Shown piece by piece: positions 8,854 through 18,757 of a DNA stretch of 64,000 nucleotides. The translations under genes were made by a program, and so were the position numbers. The notes below the pieces were generated by a model that searched no databases, was not told the DNA's origin, and saw only the letters and a list, made by a program, of their open reading frames with translations. The DNA is from Escherichia coli. Lineage in GTDB: Bacteria > Pseudomonadota > Gammaproteobacteria > Enterobacterales > Enterobacteriaceae. The DNA lies in NCBI RefSeq assembly GCF_011881725.1, contig NZ_JAATUR010000001.1, positions 1 to 64,000 on the forward strand. The letters are read 5' to 3'. Each line of letters starts with the position of its first letter. Positions within the stretch are counted from its first letter, which is position 1.

Positions 8854-9060
8854 TCAGCGATTTTTTCTTTCACTCTCTGCCTGACAATCAATGCACAGGG
8901 AAACACCCTGTATCGTCTGCCGCCTCTTTTCCGGGATGGTTTCACCGCACAGACGGCAAAACTCCAGCGAAGGTGAATGTTGCGCTGCTGAACAGGAACG
9001 GGCAATCACTAATTCAAGCTGTCGCTCATTAAATTCCTGATCGCGATCCATTTCATCCAT
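8854..9060 (-). CDS. TraR/DksA-type zinc-finger protein
   Basis: A 68-residue protein with a C4 zinc finger CRLCGE...CIDC (residues 35-60), the signature of the short TraR/DksA family carried by plasmids, phages and ICEs. Such proteins bind the RNA-polymerase secondary channel and can imitate DksA-ppGpp. The coiled-coil arm is short here, as in TraR. The ribosome site GGGAGG is strong, and the start overlaps the end of the preceding gene by eight bases, which suggests coupled translation. Confidence 0.78.
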   Translation of the reverse strand: MDEMDRDQEFNERQLELVIARSCSAAQHSPSLEFCRLCGETIPEKRRQTIQGVSLCIDCQAESERKNR

Positions 9061-9643
9061 TGATTAGCCCTCCCTTCGAGTCTTTTTCACATTGCATAAT
9101 ACGGTTCCAGACAATGGTCAGTGAAAGGAGTGCGTCTTCTGGCGTTCCTGCCTCTGACAGGGCTTCTGTGATATCCATCATCGCATCCAGTGCGCCAATT
9201 GACAGTAAATTGGCCGGGCGACGTTGCTGCCATTCCCGCCATATCCTGGCATCGGTTTCCTCATTCGGTATCCGGGTTCGTCCCTGGGAAATCGAGATAC
9301 CGATAAATCGTCGCCGCGCGCTGATCTCACTGGATGACAGGCCAAAAAACTGACTGAGCAGGTCGATTGAACCACCGAGCGCAATAGCCCGGTTGATCCG
9401 CTGTTGCAGTTCCATTTCCTGTCGGGTCTGTGCCAGCAACTGACGCAGCACTTCATGCTGGATTGTCACATGGAGAAAACTGGCGGATGTCCGGCTGAGA
9501 ATAAACAGCTCATCCATTGATAATTCATTAATTGCCTCAAGCTCGTTATACGTGAAACCCAATGATTCACAGTGACGGATATTTCCCTCTTTTAAGGCGT
9601 GCAGCGCATCGGTCAATACCGCATAATTTAATGACGGGATCAT
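9053..9643 (-). CDS. DUF2857-family ICE protein
   Basis: A 196-residue protein starting MIPSLNYAVLTDALHALKEGN, with a predicted helix-turn-helix-like stretch FFGLSSSEISARRRFIGIS near residue 100. It resembles the DUF2857 proteins encoded next to partition genes of SPI-7-like elements, which are likely DNA-binding. The ribosome site AGGGAGATAAACC is good. It overlaps its upstream neighbour by four bases, keeping the operon layout of the parental element. Confidence 0.65.
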   Translation of the reverse strand: MIPSLNYAVLTDALHALKEGNIRHCESLGFTYNELEAINELSMDELFILSRTSASFLHVTIQHEVLRQLLAQTRQEMELQQRINRAIALGGSIDLLSQFFGLSSSEISARRRFIGISISQGRTRIPNEETDARIWREWQQRRPANLLSIGALDAMMDITEALSEAGTPEDALLSLTIVWNRIMQCEKDSKGGLING

Positions 9644-10674
9644 GGTTTATCTCCCTGATGTTGTTTTTCATACAGATGGCGGATACAGAGAATAAGCTGG
9701 AAAAATTTAGTCAGTGTATCCTCGTTAAACCCGGCAGGTGTGGCGGCAGAGCCGGTGAGCATTTGCCGCCAGATCACCGCACTGCCCTGGAGCTTTCCTG
9801 CGAGAAAGGAAAGCAACTGCCAGTATATTTTTCCTTCGTTGGAAAGTTCCCCTGTGGGAGAGGCAATATCAAACATCCCCGATTCTGTGGATGAAACCAG
9901 ATACTCCAGCCCGGCATTGCCCGCCAGTTCCCATGCAGTCTGATCAATCAGTGATGCCAGTGATTCAGGCGTGTTAAACAGCGGATCGCTGTTCAGAAAC
10001 GGCTCTGTTGCTGCCATTGCAGGGGTATCATTCGTTTCGTTCACAGAATGTCCTGGTCTGGCTTCCGGCAGAATGTTTTCATCTCCCTGACCGCATCCCG
10101 CCATACTGGATTCATTTTCAGGTTCAGCGTTTGACTCATCATCCTCTTCTTTCTGTTCATGTAACCTGCCGGAGCCAGGCTTATCCCGGTAAGCGGTATT
10201 TTCCTGCGTCGACAAGCGAAGAGTGATGGCGTTACGCAGAATGGACAGCTCACCACTTTCATGTCCGGCCAGTTCCTGAACCACCACGCGTTCCGCTTTC
10301 CAGCGGCGGGGGCGCTCGCTCTCCTGACCGTTATCCAGATTGCCGCCACTGGCACTCAGCAATGGCAGCGCCACAACCACTTCAACCATCTCAGAGCCAT
10401 TTGCGGCGGATAAATCACAGACCGGAGGAAGATTATCCGCCAGCTCGGTATCAACAATCGTGCCATCCTGGAAACGTACCACCAGACGGGTAGCATTCAG
10501 CCGTGACAGCGCCAGGGCAGCGGTATCAAATTCAGCATTCACCACGCCCCAGGGATGGGAAATCCCCATCCTTGCAACGGTGTCGGCAATGTGCGCATTC
10601 CAGCGGGCCTGCTGTTGGAACTGTTGCGGGGCCAGTGCAGCCCCGTCCTCCCAAAGTGGGCGAAAAATTTTCAT
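9640..10674 (-). pseudogene. Chimeric ORF: TssK N-terminus fused to an ICE protein C-terminus
   Basis: Residues 1 to about 162 (MKIFRPLWEDGAALAPQQFQ ... ITLRLSTQENTAY) are the start of TssK, the type VI secretion baseplate protein, which is usually about 445 residues. From residue ~163 the sequence changes to an acidic low-complexity stretch (HEQKEEDDESNAEPENESS) and an unrelated domain ending LCIRHLYEKQHQGDKP, probably the C-terminus of an ICE replication/partition gene. The frame stays open across the junction, near 10189, and the tssK ribosome site (GGGGAAATC) is intact, so a fusion protein could be made. It lacks the trimerisation and membrane-docking parts of TssK. The identity of the ICE half is uncertain. 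Confidence 0.75.
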
Positions 10675-10692
10675 CCTTGATTTCCCCTCGCC

Positions 10693-12234
10693 TTACGACT
10701 TGGCTTTTGGCATCTGGGAGACCAGTGATAGGTTGATGTCCATCCCTTCCACCTGGAAGTGGGGGATGGCAAAGAGTTTCACACGGAAGAAACCTGGGTT
10801 ATCCCCGATATCTTCCACCAGCACTTTGGCGTCACGCAGCGGGTGAGAAGCCTGCAAGTCATCGGCCGGATCGGTCATTTCTGTCACAAGACCACGGACC
10901 CAGGTATTAAGCTCCAGTTCCAGCAGACGACGATCCTTGGTTGTACCGATGTTTTCACGTTGAATCAGCTTCAGGTAATGAGCGATTCGCGACAGCAGGA
11001 AGATGTACGGCAAACGCGCGTTGATGCGGCTATTGGCTGTGGCATCAGCAGTGTCGTAGAGCGCAGGTTTTTGCGTGGAGTTCGCCGAGAAGAAACATGC
11101 ATAATCGCGGTTTTTGTAGTACGACAGGGGAATAAATCCAAGATTTGCGAACTCAAATTCGCGAGTTTCCGGGATCATCACCTCTGACGGAATTTTTACC
11201 TGATTGCCAGTGCCAAGATCATACAGATGAATGGGCAGATCCTGCACTGCACCACCGGCCTGTGGGCCACGGATTTGCACACACCAGCCGTTGTTGATGA
11301 AGCTTTTCACCATGTTGGCCGCAAAAGCGAAGGAGGCATTGGTCCACAGGTATTTATCGTGATCCGGGCCTTTCACTTCTTCAACATAGTTAAAACTACG
11401 AACCGGTACTGTGTCCGGGCCATATGGCAAACGGCCCAACACGCGAGGCATGACCAGCCCCATGTAACGGGAGTCATCCGTATCCCTGAAACTTTTCCAT
11501 TTAATGTACTCGGCACGGTCAAAGTAGTTACCAATGTCTTTGATAGCCGCGACCTCTTCCATTGACTCTTTCAGGAAAAATTTCGGCCCCGCAGAACCGA
11601 TAAAAGGCATATGTGCCGCAGCGGACACTTTTGACAAATTACGCATCAGCGCCACGTCCTGCGCAGAAGCATCAAACTCGTAAGCGGAAATCAGCGCGGC
11701 AATCGGCTCTCCGCCCGGTGTGTCATACTCATCTATGTATGTGTGTTTGTACAAACCACTCTGGATAATTTCCGGACTGTCTTCAAAATCCTGACGCAGG
11801 TCTTCTTTAGAAATATCCAGCAGTTCAACTTTCACGTTCTGACGGAAATCGGTTTTATCAACCAACGATTTCACACCCCGCCACAGGCTTTCTACCGCCT
11901 GAAAGGCCTCATGATGCATAACTGCATCAAGTTGACGGCTTATCTGGTAATCCAGTTCAGCGATATGGTGATCAATCAAATTTTTGTCGAGCTTTTCAAC
12001 TTTGGAGCCGGATTTTGTCAGACATTCCAGGAACACTTGCCTCCCGGCTGTTAAACGTTCGTCCGCTGTCGCATCCGACATCGCCTGTGCATCCTGCCAG
12101 ATATCCAGTGCACTCAACTCTGAAACTGGGCTCAGATTAATTTTTTCAAACAGTGACGCATAAACCCCACCCGCAGCAGGACGTTCAAGGACCACACTCT
12201 CACCACTAGTGGCATTTTCATTATTTACAGACAT
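10693..12234 (-). CDS. tssC: TssC, type VI secretion sheath large subunit
   Basis: TssC/VipB polymerises with TssB into the contractile sheath of the type VI secretion machine. The 513-residue protein has the family features: RLTAGRQVFLECLTKSGSKV and LDKNLIDHHIAELDYQIS near residue 80-100, FHEAFQAVESLWRG-like text, VPVRSFNYVEEV, FFSANSTQKP and the C-terminal FRVKLFAIPHFQVEGMDINL. I chose the ATG at 12234 because AAGGA lies eight bases upstream; an ATG two codons earlier is too close to it. It is complete, while the tssK after it is truncated and no other tss gene is present. Confidence 0.92.
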   Translation of the reverse strand: MSVNNENATSGESVVLERPAAGGVYASLFEKINLSPVSELSALDIWQDAQAMSDATADERLTAGRQVFLECLTKSGSKVEKLDKNLIDHHIAELDYQISRQLDAVMHHEAFQAVESLWRGVKSLVDKTDFRQNVKVELLDISKEDLRQDFEDSPEIIQSGLYKHTYIDEYDTPGGEPIAALISAYEFDASAQDVALMRNLSKVSAAAHMPFIGSAGPKFFLKESMEEVAAIKDIGNYFDRAEYIKWKSFRDTDDSRYMGLVMPRVLGRLPYGPDTVPVRSFNYVEEVKGPDHDKYLWTNASFAFAANMVKSFINNGWCVQIRGPQAGGAVQDLPIHLYDLGTGNQVKIPSEVMIPETREFEFANLGFIPLSYYKNRDYACFFSANSTQKPALYDTADATANSRINARLPYIFLLSRIAHYLKLIQRENIGTTKDRRLLELELNTWVRGLVTEMTDPADDLQASHPLRDAKVLVEDIGDNPGFFRVKLFAIPHFQVEGMDINLSLVSQMPKAKS

Positions 12235-12273
12235 CAACATATTCCTTATTAATCCGTTAAATCGTCATAACCG

Positions 12274-12771
12274 TTATGGCTGTTTTGGTGCCAGGGCTGA
12301 GAGTTCGGCTCTGAGTTCTGCGCTTAATGCCGGGTCCAGCAGAATATTTTCCAGTTCTTTGCGGAAAGCCTGGTTATCCAGAAGATTTGCTTTTAAATCA
12401 CGAAGTAAATTACGCATGGAAAGCCTGGCCTTCAGCTGCGGTATTTGCCGGGAGACTTGTTCCGGAGAAAAATCCTTCATACTGCGGAATGTCAGCCTGA
12501 TGCTGTCTTCGCTACCGTCATCAGCAAGCGTATTTTTAACGATAAGATTTACTTTTGGTGAATAATCAAAAAGGACTGAGTCAAAGTTATTTTTATTAAG
12601 GTTTATTTTTTTACGCTCTGATAATGGCACGGATTCCTGACCATTACTAAAATCACCTGCAATAAGTAACTTAAGGGGTAACTCTATTTTTTTGCTTGCG
12701 CCCCCTGTATGCAGATCTAATTTTAGATTAATACGGGCCTTCGGGATTTCCCGCTGGAAGCTGTCACTCAT
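12274..12771 (-). CDS. tssB: TssB, type VI secretion sheath small subunit
   Basis: A 165-residue TssB/VipA protein: MSDSFQREIPKARINLKLDL, then LPLKLLIAGDFSNGQE, then the conserved VNLIVKNTLAD and the C-terminal helix region RNLLRDLKANLLDNQAFRKE. It pairs with TssC to form the sheath strands. A GAGGGAACT ribosome site precedes the ATG. It is the first gene of the surviving tssB-tssC-tssK' order, and the 640-bp upstream spacer should hold its promoter. Confidence 0.93.
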   Translation of the reverse strand: MSDSFQREIPKARINLKLDLHTGGASKKIELPLKLLIAGDFSNGQESVPLSERKKINLNKNNFDSVLFDYSPKVNLIVKNTLADDGSEDSIRLTFRSMKDFSPEQVSRQIPQLKARLSMRNLLRDLKANLLDNQAFRKELENILLDPALSAELRAELSALAPKQP

Positions 12772-13410
12772 AGTTCCCTCACGTAATTTAGTTAAAGTAA
12801 ATTAATAACAATATTTCCTTAACTTGATACTAAGGCAATACTAAGTTCAAAAAAACAATACAGATCAATAAATTGAAATTAAAAAACAGTGGGAAAGTTA
12901 TCGAAAAACAAGAATAATCGTAGTTATATCAATTAATTAAAAATGCCTTTATATATGTTCTGAATTATATTCTCATCACGTAACTCTGTTATTTTTACTC
13001 CTCTCACATACTGTACAAAATGCGAAATGCTGACTTATTAAACGACAACACCCCTCCTGATACTCATGTGGCAGTCCGGAGTGTTTTTACGATGTAATGT
13101 CGAAGTAATTCGTTTGTATATAAAATATATCACCATAGTAGACCGTGAGCATCCACCGTGTACTGGCATTACCCCCTTGCAAACTCCCGCTCAAAGCCAA
13201 ACCAATTTACATTAGGTAAAATACCGTAGGAAGAATTTTATTTATTCATATTTTTATTTAAGGAAATCGGAATTTTACAATTTTGATATCCGCAAGCTAC
13301 CTCAAGAATACTCAAATTAAGCATAAACATTGACGCAGCGCAGAATATTACTTAATTTCGCCACTTATATTCATAGATTCATTGTAATTGCACAGTAAAA
13401 GTAGGTACTT
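12772..13410. other. AT-rich intergenic region between tssB and the secreted-protein pair (639 bp)
   Basis: No coding frame with a credible ribosome site was found. The DNA is markedly AT-rich, typical of H-NS-bound accessory DNA. An imperfect hairpin (ACACCCCTCC ... GGAGTGTTTTT, 13049-13087) could be a plus-strand terminator left from a lost gene. The promoters for tssB (minus) and the gene at 13411 (plus) must lie here, but none stands out. Confidence 0.5.
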
Positions 13411-13902
13411 ATGCGTAATGGAGTATTTCGGATTAGTAAGTATTTGGTTGTTATTACTGCGATATCCTGTATGTATACCGGATTTGCATTTGCAACGAAC
13501 GTCACATTGAATTCTGTCCAGGTAGAACATCTGAATAGTGTTATCAATCGTGAGGTAAAAGGGAAGAATGACCGTAATTTTGTAAATACTAACTGGACTG
13601 AAGCTCAGCGCGTAGCCGAATTTATTTGTCGACCGCTCGCATTAAAAGAGCTGCAGAAGCAGTACCCCGACGTAGATAAGGTTATTTTCGATCAGGGAAA
13701 ACATAATATGCAGCGGCTGCTCTCACCTGCATTACTGACAGGCAATGGCCAGTACCGTAGGGGGATTAGCTGGACGACGTTTCACTTCGCATGTGAACTG
13801 TCGGTAAAAACCGGGGAAGCAACAGGATTCAGGTTGACGAGAAACAGAGCCCTGACCATGGATCCAGGGCCAGTTATTAGATCTAAAGGAGTCAGCCAGT
13901 GA
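13411..13902 (+). CDS. Secreted protein of unknown function
   Basis: A 163-residue protein with a signal peptide (basic MRNGVFRISK, hydrophobic YLVVITAISCMYTGFAFA, likely cleavage after residue 28) and a small mature domain containing two cysteines (EFICRPLALKEL and FHFACELSVK). I do not recognise the family. It lies at the head of the former T6SS cluster and is translationally coupled to the next gene by a four-base ATGA overlap, so the two probably act together in the periplasm. Confidence 0.7.
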   Translation: MRNGVFRISKYLVVITAISCMYTGFAFATNVTLNSVQVEHLNSVINREVKGKNDRNFVNTNWTEAQRVAEFICRPLALKELQKQYPDVDKVIFDQGKHNMQRLLSPALLTGNGQYRRGISWTTFHFACELSVKTGEATGFRLTRNRALTMDPGPVIRSKGVSQ

Positions 13903-14234
13903 AAAAAATACCTACGGCATTTCTCATCATCACTTTGCCTGTTTTCTCTGCCACGGCAGCCAGTTTTGACTGTCAACAGTCCAGAAGAGCGGATGAACAA
14001 GCGATTTGTGCGTCGCGTTCCCTGAATGACATGGATGTGGAGATGAGCGTTAAATATAAATTTCTCCATGGACTTTACTCAATGGGTGCCGCCGGGGAAC
14101 TAAAAGAATCACAGACACAATGGCTGGCGGAACGACGCCGTTGTGGCAGTGACAAACCCTGCCTGAGAGAAGTATACAGACAGCGTTTAACAACGTTGAA
14201 CCATCTTTATGACGCGATTAACAAACCACTCTGA
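13899..14234 (+). CDS. LprI-like (DUF1311) periplasmic protein
   Basis: A 111-residue protein with signal peptide MKKIPTAFLIITLPVFSATA and a mature domain SFDCQQSRRADEQAICASRS...LNDMD...LKESQTQWLAERRRCG...CLREVYRQRLTTL. This cysteine pattern (four Cys, W-L-x-x-R-x-x-C) is that of the DUF1311/LprI N-terminal family, of which one mycobacterial member inhibits lysozyme. The overlap with the preceding gene suggests a two-gene unit. A role in protecting against wall-cutting enzymes or T6SS effectors is only a guess. Confidence 0.72.
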   Translation: MKKIPTAFLIITLPVFSATAASFDCQQSRRADEQAICASRSLNDMDVEMSVKYKFLHGLYSMGAAGELKESQTQWLAERRRCGSDKPCLREVYRQRLTTLNHLYDAINKPL

Positions 14235-14487
14235 ATCTAAAGTGGCTCGTTGCTTGTCGGAAGTGCCTTCATGCGAGGCACTTCCTTACCAATGCGCGCA
14301 GTTATGAATTACCGGGAAATGAGCAGCCTGTTAACTATGCACGATTAAAATAGTTAATAGCAAAACACTCACCGTTACCGATTTATTAATAACTGTGTCA
14401 TACGCCTCATTCTTGCAGAGTTATAATCAATTACTAAATTGTTTTTTACTCAATAGTTAAGTGCAGAGCCCTTCACCTGAAAAATAA

Positions 14488-14524
14488 AAAGCCGGATGAT
14501 ATTTACGATCATCCGGCTTTATTG
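14488..14524. terminator. Bidirectional terminator between the island and glcA
   Basis: The perfect stem AAGCCGGATGAT/ATCATCCGGCTT has A-rich DNA on its left (14479-14490) and TTTATT on its right, so it can stop both the plus-strand pair and the minus-strand glc operon. Confidence 0.85.
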
Positions 14525-14526
14525 AA

Positions 14527-16209
14527 TTACGAAATCAACATCCCAGTAAACACATACGCCTGCAGCAGGGTGATAATGCCGATAACGCTGGCAAAAATCA
14601 GACTGTGCTTCACAGTGTAGCGAAACAGTTCAGATTCTCGGCCCACCATGCCCGTCGCGGCGCAGGCCACGGCGATAGATTGCGGAGAGATCATCTTGCC
14701 GGTTACGCCACCGCTGGTATTTGCCGCCACCAGCAGAGTGTCAGAGACGTTAATTTGCTGCGCCGTGGTTGATTGCAGTGAACCAAACAGGGCGTTAGAA
14801 GACGTGTCCGAACCGGTAAGGAATACTCCCAGCCAGCCGAGGAACGGCGAGAAGAACGGGAACATCACGCCAGTGCCTGCCAGTACCAGCGCCAGTGTGG
14901 TAGACATGCCGGAATAGTTGGTGACGAAGGCAAAGGCCAGCACCATGCCAATCGACAATATCGGCCACTTCAGGCTAATTAGCGTTTCTGCAAAGACACC
15001 AATACCTTTCTTGATCCCCACACCGAGGATGAAGATAGAGATAATCGCCGCAATAAAAATAGCTGTTCCGCCAGCGGAGAGTGGGTCAAATTTAAACACC
15101 GCATCCATTGGTGTCGGCTGGGCGACAATTGGCGCAGCTTTCAGTACCTGTTGATGTAAATGGGGGATCTGAAAATTAATCACCAGCGAATAAAACGCGC
15201 CGCCCGGAGCAAATAATGCTTTAAACGGTTTCATGGTCCAGATGGTGACCAGTACCGTTAAGATTAAAAATGGTGACCACGCGCGTATGATTTGTCCCAG
15301 ACTATATTCTGAAGGCACTGGGCCGCCAGAAGACGGCTTATTCACCACCATCGCGCCAGCAGATTGTCCCATGCTGATTGCTGTTTCGGTATTTTTCGGC
15401 CGCCAGACTTTAAGGAATAAAGAGAGTGAGACAATACTCACCAGCGCCGAAGTAATATCCGGCAGTTCCGGGCCAATGTAGTTAGAGGTTAAGAACTGGG
15501 TGACGGCGAAGCTTCCCCCTGCAATCAACGCTGCTGGCCAGGTTTCTTTCACCCCTTTCCAGCCGTCCATCATCGCCACCAGCCAGAACGGCACCAGTAT
15601 CGACAGGAACGGCAACTGACGCCCCGCCATTGCACCAATATCAAAAGGATCGATACCCGTTACCTGTCCGGCAACCAGAATAGGCACGCCCAGCGCACCA
15701 AACGCCACTGGCGCGGTGTTGGCTATCAGACACAGTCCCGCCGCGTATAGCGGTTTGAAGCCCAGTCCCACCAGCAGTGCGCCTGTAATCGCCACCGGCG
15801 CGCCAAAGCCCGCCGCACCTTCTAACAGCGCGCCAAAAGAGAAACCAATCAGCAACACCTGCAAACGCTGATCGTCGGTGATGGAGACAACCGAGCTGCG
15901 GATAATATCAAACTGGCCGCTGGCAACGGTTAATTTATACAGGAATACCGCCGCGACAATAATCCAGGCAATTGGCCATAATCCATAAATAAAGCCATAT
16001 CCCGCAGCAGCAAATGCCATATCAATCGGCATTTTAAAGGCGAATATCGCAATCAGGATAGATAATATAAGGGTTATCGCTCCTGCGACATGTCCTTTCA
16101 GACGTAATACCGCAAGTGCAATAAAGAAGAATATTATTGGGATCAGGGCAACCAGAGCGGATAGCCCCAGTCCTCCCACCGGCATATACATTTGAGTCCA
16201 GGTAACCAT
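14527..16209 (-). CDS. glcA: GlcA, glycolate permease
   Basis: GlcA is an inner-membrane importer of glycolate, also able to carry L- and D-lactate, of the LctP/LldP lactate permease family. The 560-residue protein has the usual 12-14 membrane segments and family motifs [19 protein letters not shown] (around residues 125-145) and [17 protein letters not shown] near the C-terminus. It is the last gene of glcDEFGBA and is separated from glcB by an unusually long 355-bp gap, which may hold a local promoter or RNA control element. Confidence 0.96.
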   Translation of the reverse strand: MVTWTQMYMPVGGLGLSALVALIPIIFFFIALAVLRLKGHVAGAITLILSILIAIFAFKMPIDMAFAAAGYGFIYGLWPIAWIIVAAVFLYKLTVASGQFDIIRSSVVSITDDQRLQVLLIGFSFGALLEGAAGFGAPVAITGALLVGLGFKPLYAAGLCLIANTAPVAFGALGVPILVAGQVTGIDPFDIGAMAGRQLPFLSILVPFWLVAMMDGWKGVKETWPAALIAGGSFAVTQFLTSNYIGPELPDITSALVSIVSLSLFLKVWRPKNTETAISMGQSAGAMVVNKPSSGGPVPSEYSLGQIIRAWSPFLILTVLVTIWTMKPFKALFAPGGAFYSLVINFQIPHLHQQVLKAAPIVAQPTPMDAVFKFDPLSAGGTAIFIAAIISIFILGVGIKKGIGVFAETLISLKWPILSIGMVLAFAFVTNYSGMSTTLALVLAGTGVMFPFFSPFLGWLGVFLTGSDTSSNALFGSLQSTTAQQINVSDTLLVAANTSGGVTGKMISPQSIAVACAATGMVGRESELFRYTVKHSLIFASVIGIITLLQAYVFTGMLIS

Positions 16210-16564
16210 ATTGTTCAGTCTCTTATTATCTTTATATGCTTGATATGATTAAGGTTGTAATAAGCAAAAGAGGACTGAACTGTAAAATATAGGCGTTATA
16301 CTTTACAGCAACAGTACGCTGCTAACGCAATTGCTACCTCTGGCATAACAAGTATATCGGGTAAGGGGTTCTGTTCCGCACACGCAGGCGCAGAGTATCG
16401 TTAAGATGTCCATAATGTTGTTTTAGGCCCGCTGGTGATGCGCTACGGGTATTTAATATTGTTAAACCCTGATAATCGATCCGGTTGTTTCCGGGATAAA
16501 TGTACTACCGCAGTTACTATAATAGCCCCGACAATAAAACTTGCCGGGGCTTTTTTTGACGCTA
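16210..16564. other. glcB-glcA intergenic region (355 bp) with a hairpin
   Basis: No gene is visible. A strong hairpin AGCCCCG...CGGGGCT with a T-run at 16551-16557 lies 8 bases from the glcB stop. The T-run is on the plus strand, opposite to operon transcription, so for glc mRNA it is a stem without a U-tract, and it may protect the glcB 3' end. Confidence 0.5.
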
Positions 16565-18736
16565 TTAATGACTTTCTTTTTCGCGTAAACGCCAGGCGTG
16601 TAATAACGGTTCGGTATAACCGTTAGGCTGTTTCACACCGAGGAAGATTAAATCGCTGGCGGCTTTAAAGGCACACGAGTTAGCAAAATTCCCCACCATC
16701 GGACGATACGCTGGATCGCCAGCGTTTTGCTGATCAACCACTTTCGCCATATTTTCCAGTGACGCCTGAACCTGTTCTTTAGTCAGAATACCGTGACGTA
16801 GCCAGTTGGCGATATGCTGGCTGGAGATGCGCAGCGTTGCGCGGTCTTCCATCAGCGCCACGTTGTGAATATCCGGCACTTTTGAACAACCAATCCCCTG
16901 CTCTACCCAACGCACCACGTAGCCCAGAATTCCCTGCACGTTATTGTCCAGCTCTTGTTGGATCTCTTCCGCCGACCAGTTAGCGTTTTCAGCAACCGGA
17001 ATGGTCAGCAGGTCGTCCAGCAGCGGTTCAAATTCAGCATTGAATTCGGTCTGAGCAATGTTGGCTTGTACGCTCTGTACGTTGGTTTGATGGTAGTGCA
17101 GCGCATGGAGCGTAGCAGCGGTTGGAGACGGAACCCAGGCCGTGTTCGCCCCGGCACGCAATTGGTCGCCCTTCTGGCTGTACATGTCTGCCATCAGGTC
17201 CGGCATTGCCCACATCCCTTTACCGATTTGCGCTTTACCACGTAGCCCACAGAACAGGCCGGAAAGTACGTTGTTACGCTCGTAGGCTTTGATCCACAGC
17301 GTCGATTTCATCTGGTTTTTACGCAGCATCGGACCCGCTTCCATCACTGAATGCATTTCATCGCCGGTACGGTCGAGGAAGCCGGTGTTGATGAACGCCA
17401 CGCGATTGCGCGCCTGAGCGATACAGCTACGTAAGTTCAGCGAGGTCCGGCGTTCTTCATCCATAATGCCCATTTTCAGGGTGTTGGGCGCCATACCGAG
17501 CATAGTCTCAATGCGGGTAAATAATTTGTTGGCAAACGCCACTTCCTGCGGACCGTGCATTTTCGGTTTCACAATGTAGACGCTGCCGGTGCGCGAGTTT
17601 TTCTGCACTTTTAAATCGTAGAGGGCAATCGCGCCAGTCATTACGCCATCCAGAATACCTTCCGGAATTTCATTGCCTTCGCTGTCCCAAATTACGGGTA
17701 TCGTCATTAAATGACCTACATTACGGATAAACAGCAGCGAGCGTCCGTGCAGAGAAATTTCAGAGCCATCGGCGGCGGTGTACTGACGGTCGTCATTCAG
17801 TTTACGCACGATTTGCCGACCGTTTTTCTCCATTTTCTCTTGCAGAGTCCCTTGCATCAGACCCAGCAGGTTGCGGTACAGCAGGATTTTATCTGCCGCA
17901 TCAACCGCCGCGACCGAATCTTCGCAGTCGAGAATGGTACTGATGGCGGCTTCGACGATGACGTCGTTGATATGTGCCGGATCGTCTTTGCCAATCCGTC
18001 CGTTGGCATCGATTTGCAGCTCGATATGCAGGCCGTTATTTTTCAGCAAAATGCAGGTCGGCGCAGCGGCATTGCCACGGTAACCGATAAACTGCGCCGG
18101 AGTACGTAACGTAGTTTCTGCGCCATTTTTCAACTGGATGTGTAATTGTTTGTCGACCACCTTAAACGCCACCACATCCTGATAGCAGCCCTTTTCCAGT
18201 GGTAGTGATTCATCGAGGAAGCGACGAACCCAGGCGATAACCTGCTCACCGCGCTGCGGATCGTAGCCGCTGACCATCGCACCTTCCTGCGGGATAATGT
18301 CACTGCCGTACAACGCGTCATACAGTGAGCCCCAGCGAGCGTTCGCCGCGTTCAGCGCATAGCGAGCGTTCATCGCCGGAACCACCAGTTGCGGCCCCGC
18401 CTGATTGGTGATTTCACTGTCGATACCCGTGGTTTCCACCGTAACGTGGTCCGGCTGCGGCACGAGATAGCCCAGTTCCTGCAGGAAAGATTTATAGGCC
18501 GCTTTGTCTTTTACCGGCCCCGGATTGCTGCGATGCCATTCGTCCAGCGCTGCCTGAATGCGATCGCGTTCTGCCAGCAACTGACGATTTTCCGGCGCCA
18601 GATCGTGAACAATCTGATCAAAATTGCGCCAGAACGCGGCAGCGTCCAGCTCCACGCCCGGTAAAACTTCTTCATCCACAAAACGTTTAAAGTCGGCGTC
18701 AATGCGTAAACGGCCCTGGGTTATGGTCTGACTCAT
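16565..18736 (-). CDS. glcB: GlcB, malate synthase G
   Basis: GlcB condenses glyoxylate, made by glycolate oxidase, with acetyl-CoA to give malate. The 723-residue length is that of the G isoform, and the N-terminus [20 protein letters not shown] matches E. coli. Visible active-site regions include [41 protein letters not shown] and the catalytic-aspartate region LRNGILTK-like/[17 protein letters not shown]. It lies after glcG in the operon, with a short gap that contains a GAGGAGATAAAT ribosome site. Confidence 0.97.
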   Translation of the reverse strand: MSQTITQGRLRIDADFKRFVDEEVLPGVELDAAAFWRNFDQIVHDLAPENRQLLAERDRIQAALDEWHRSNPGPVKDKAAYKSFLQELGYLVPQPDHVTVETTGIDSEITNQAGPQLVVPAMNARYALNAANARWGSLYDALYGSDIIPQEGAMVSGYDPQRGEQVIAWVRRFLDESLPLEKGCYQDVVAFKVVDKQLHIQLKNGAETTLRTPAQFIGYRGNAAAPTCILLKNNGLHIELQIDANGRIGKDDPAHINDVIVEAAISTILDCEDSVAAVDAADKILLYRNLLGLMQGTLQEKMEKNGRQIVRKLNDDRQYTAADGSEISLHGRSLLFIRNVGHLMTIPVIWDSEGNEIPEGILDGVMTGAIALYDLKVQKNSRTGSVYIVKPKMHGPQEVAFANKLFTRIETMLGMAPNTLKMGIMDEERRTSLNLRSCIAQARNRVAFINTGFLDRTGDEMHSVMEAGPMLRKNQMKSTLWIKAYERNNVLSGLFCGLRGKAQIGKGMWAMPDLMADMYSQKGDQLRAGANTAWVPSPTAATLHALHYHQTNVQSVQANIAQTEFNAEFEPLLDDLLTIPVAENANWSAEEIQQELDNNVQGILGYVVRWVEQGIGCSKVPDIHNVALMEDRATLRISSQHIANWLRHGILTKEQVQASLENMAKVVDQQNAGDPAYRPMVGNFANSCAFKAASDLIFLGVKQPNGYTEPLLHAWRLREKESH

Positions 18737-18757
18737 TATTTATCTCCTCGTTTTCGC

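Noticed and set aside
16435-16626. 63-codon plus-strand frame between glcA and glcB
   Set aside because: It has no ribosome site and runs through the hairpin and into glcB; not a credible gene.
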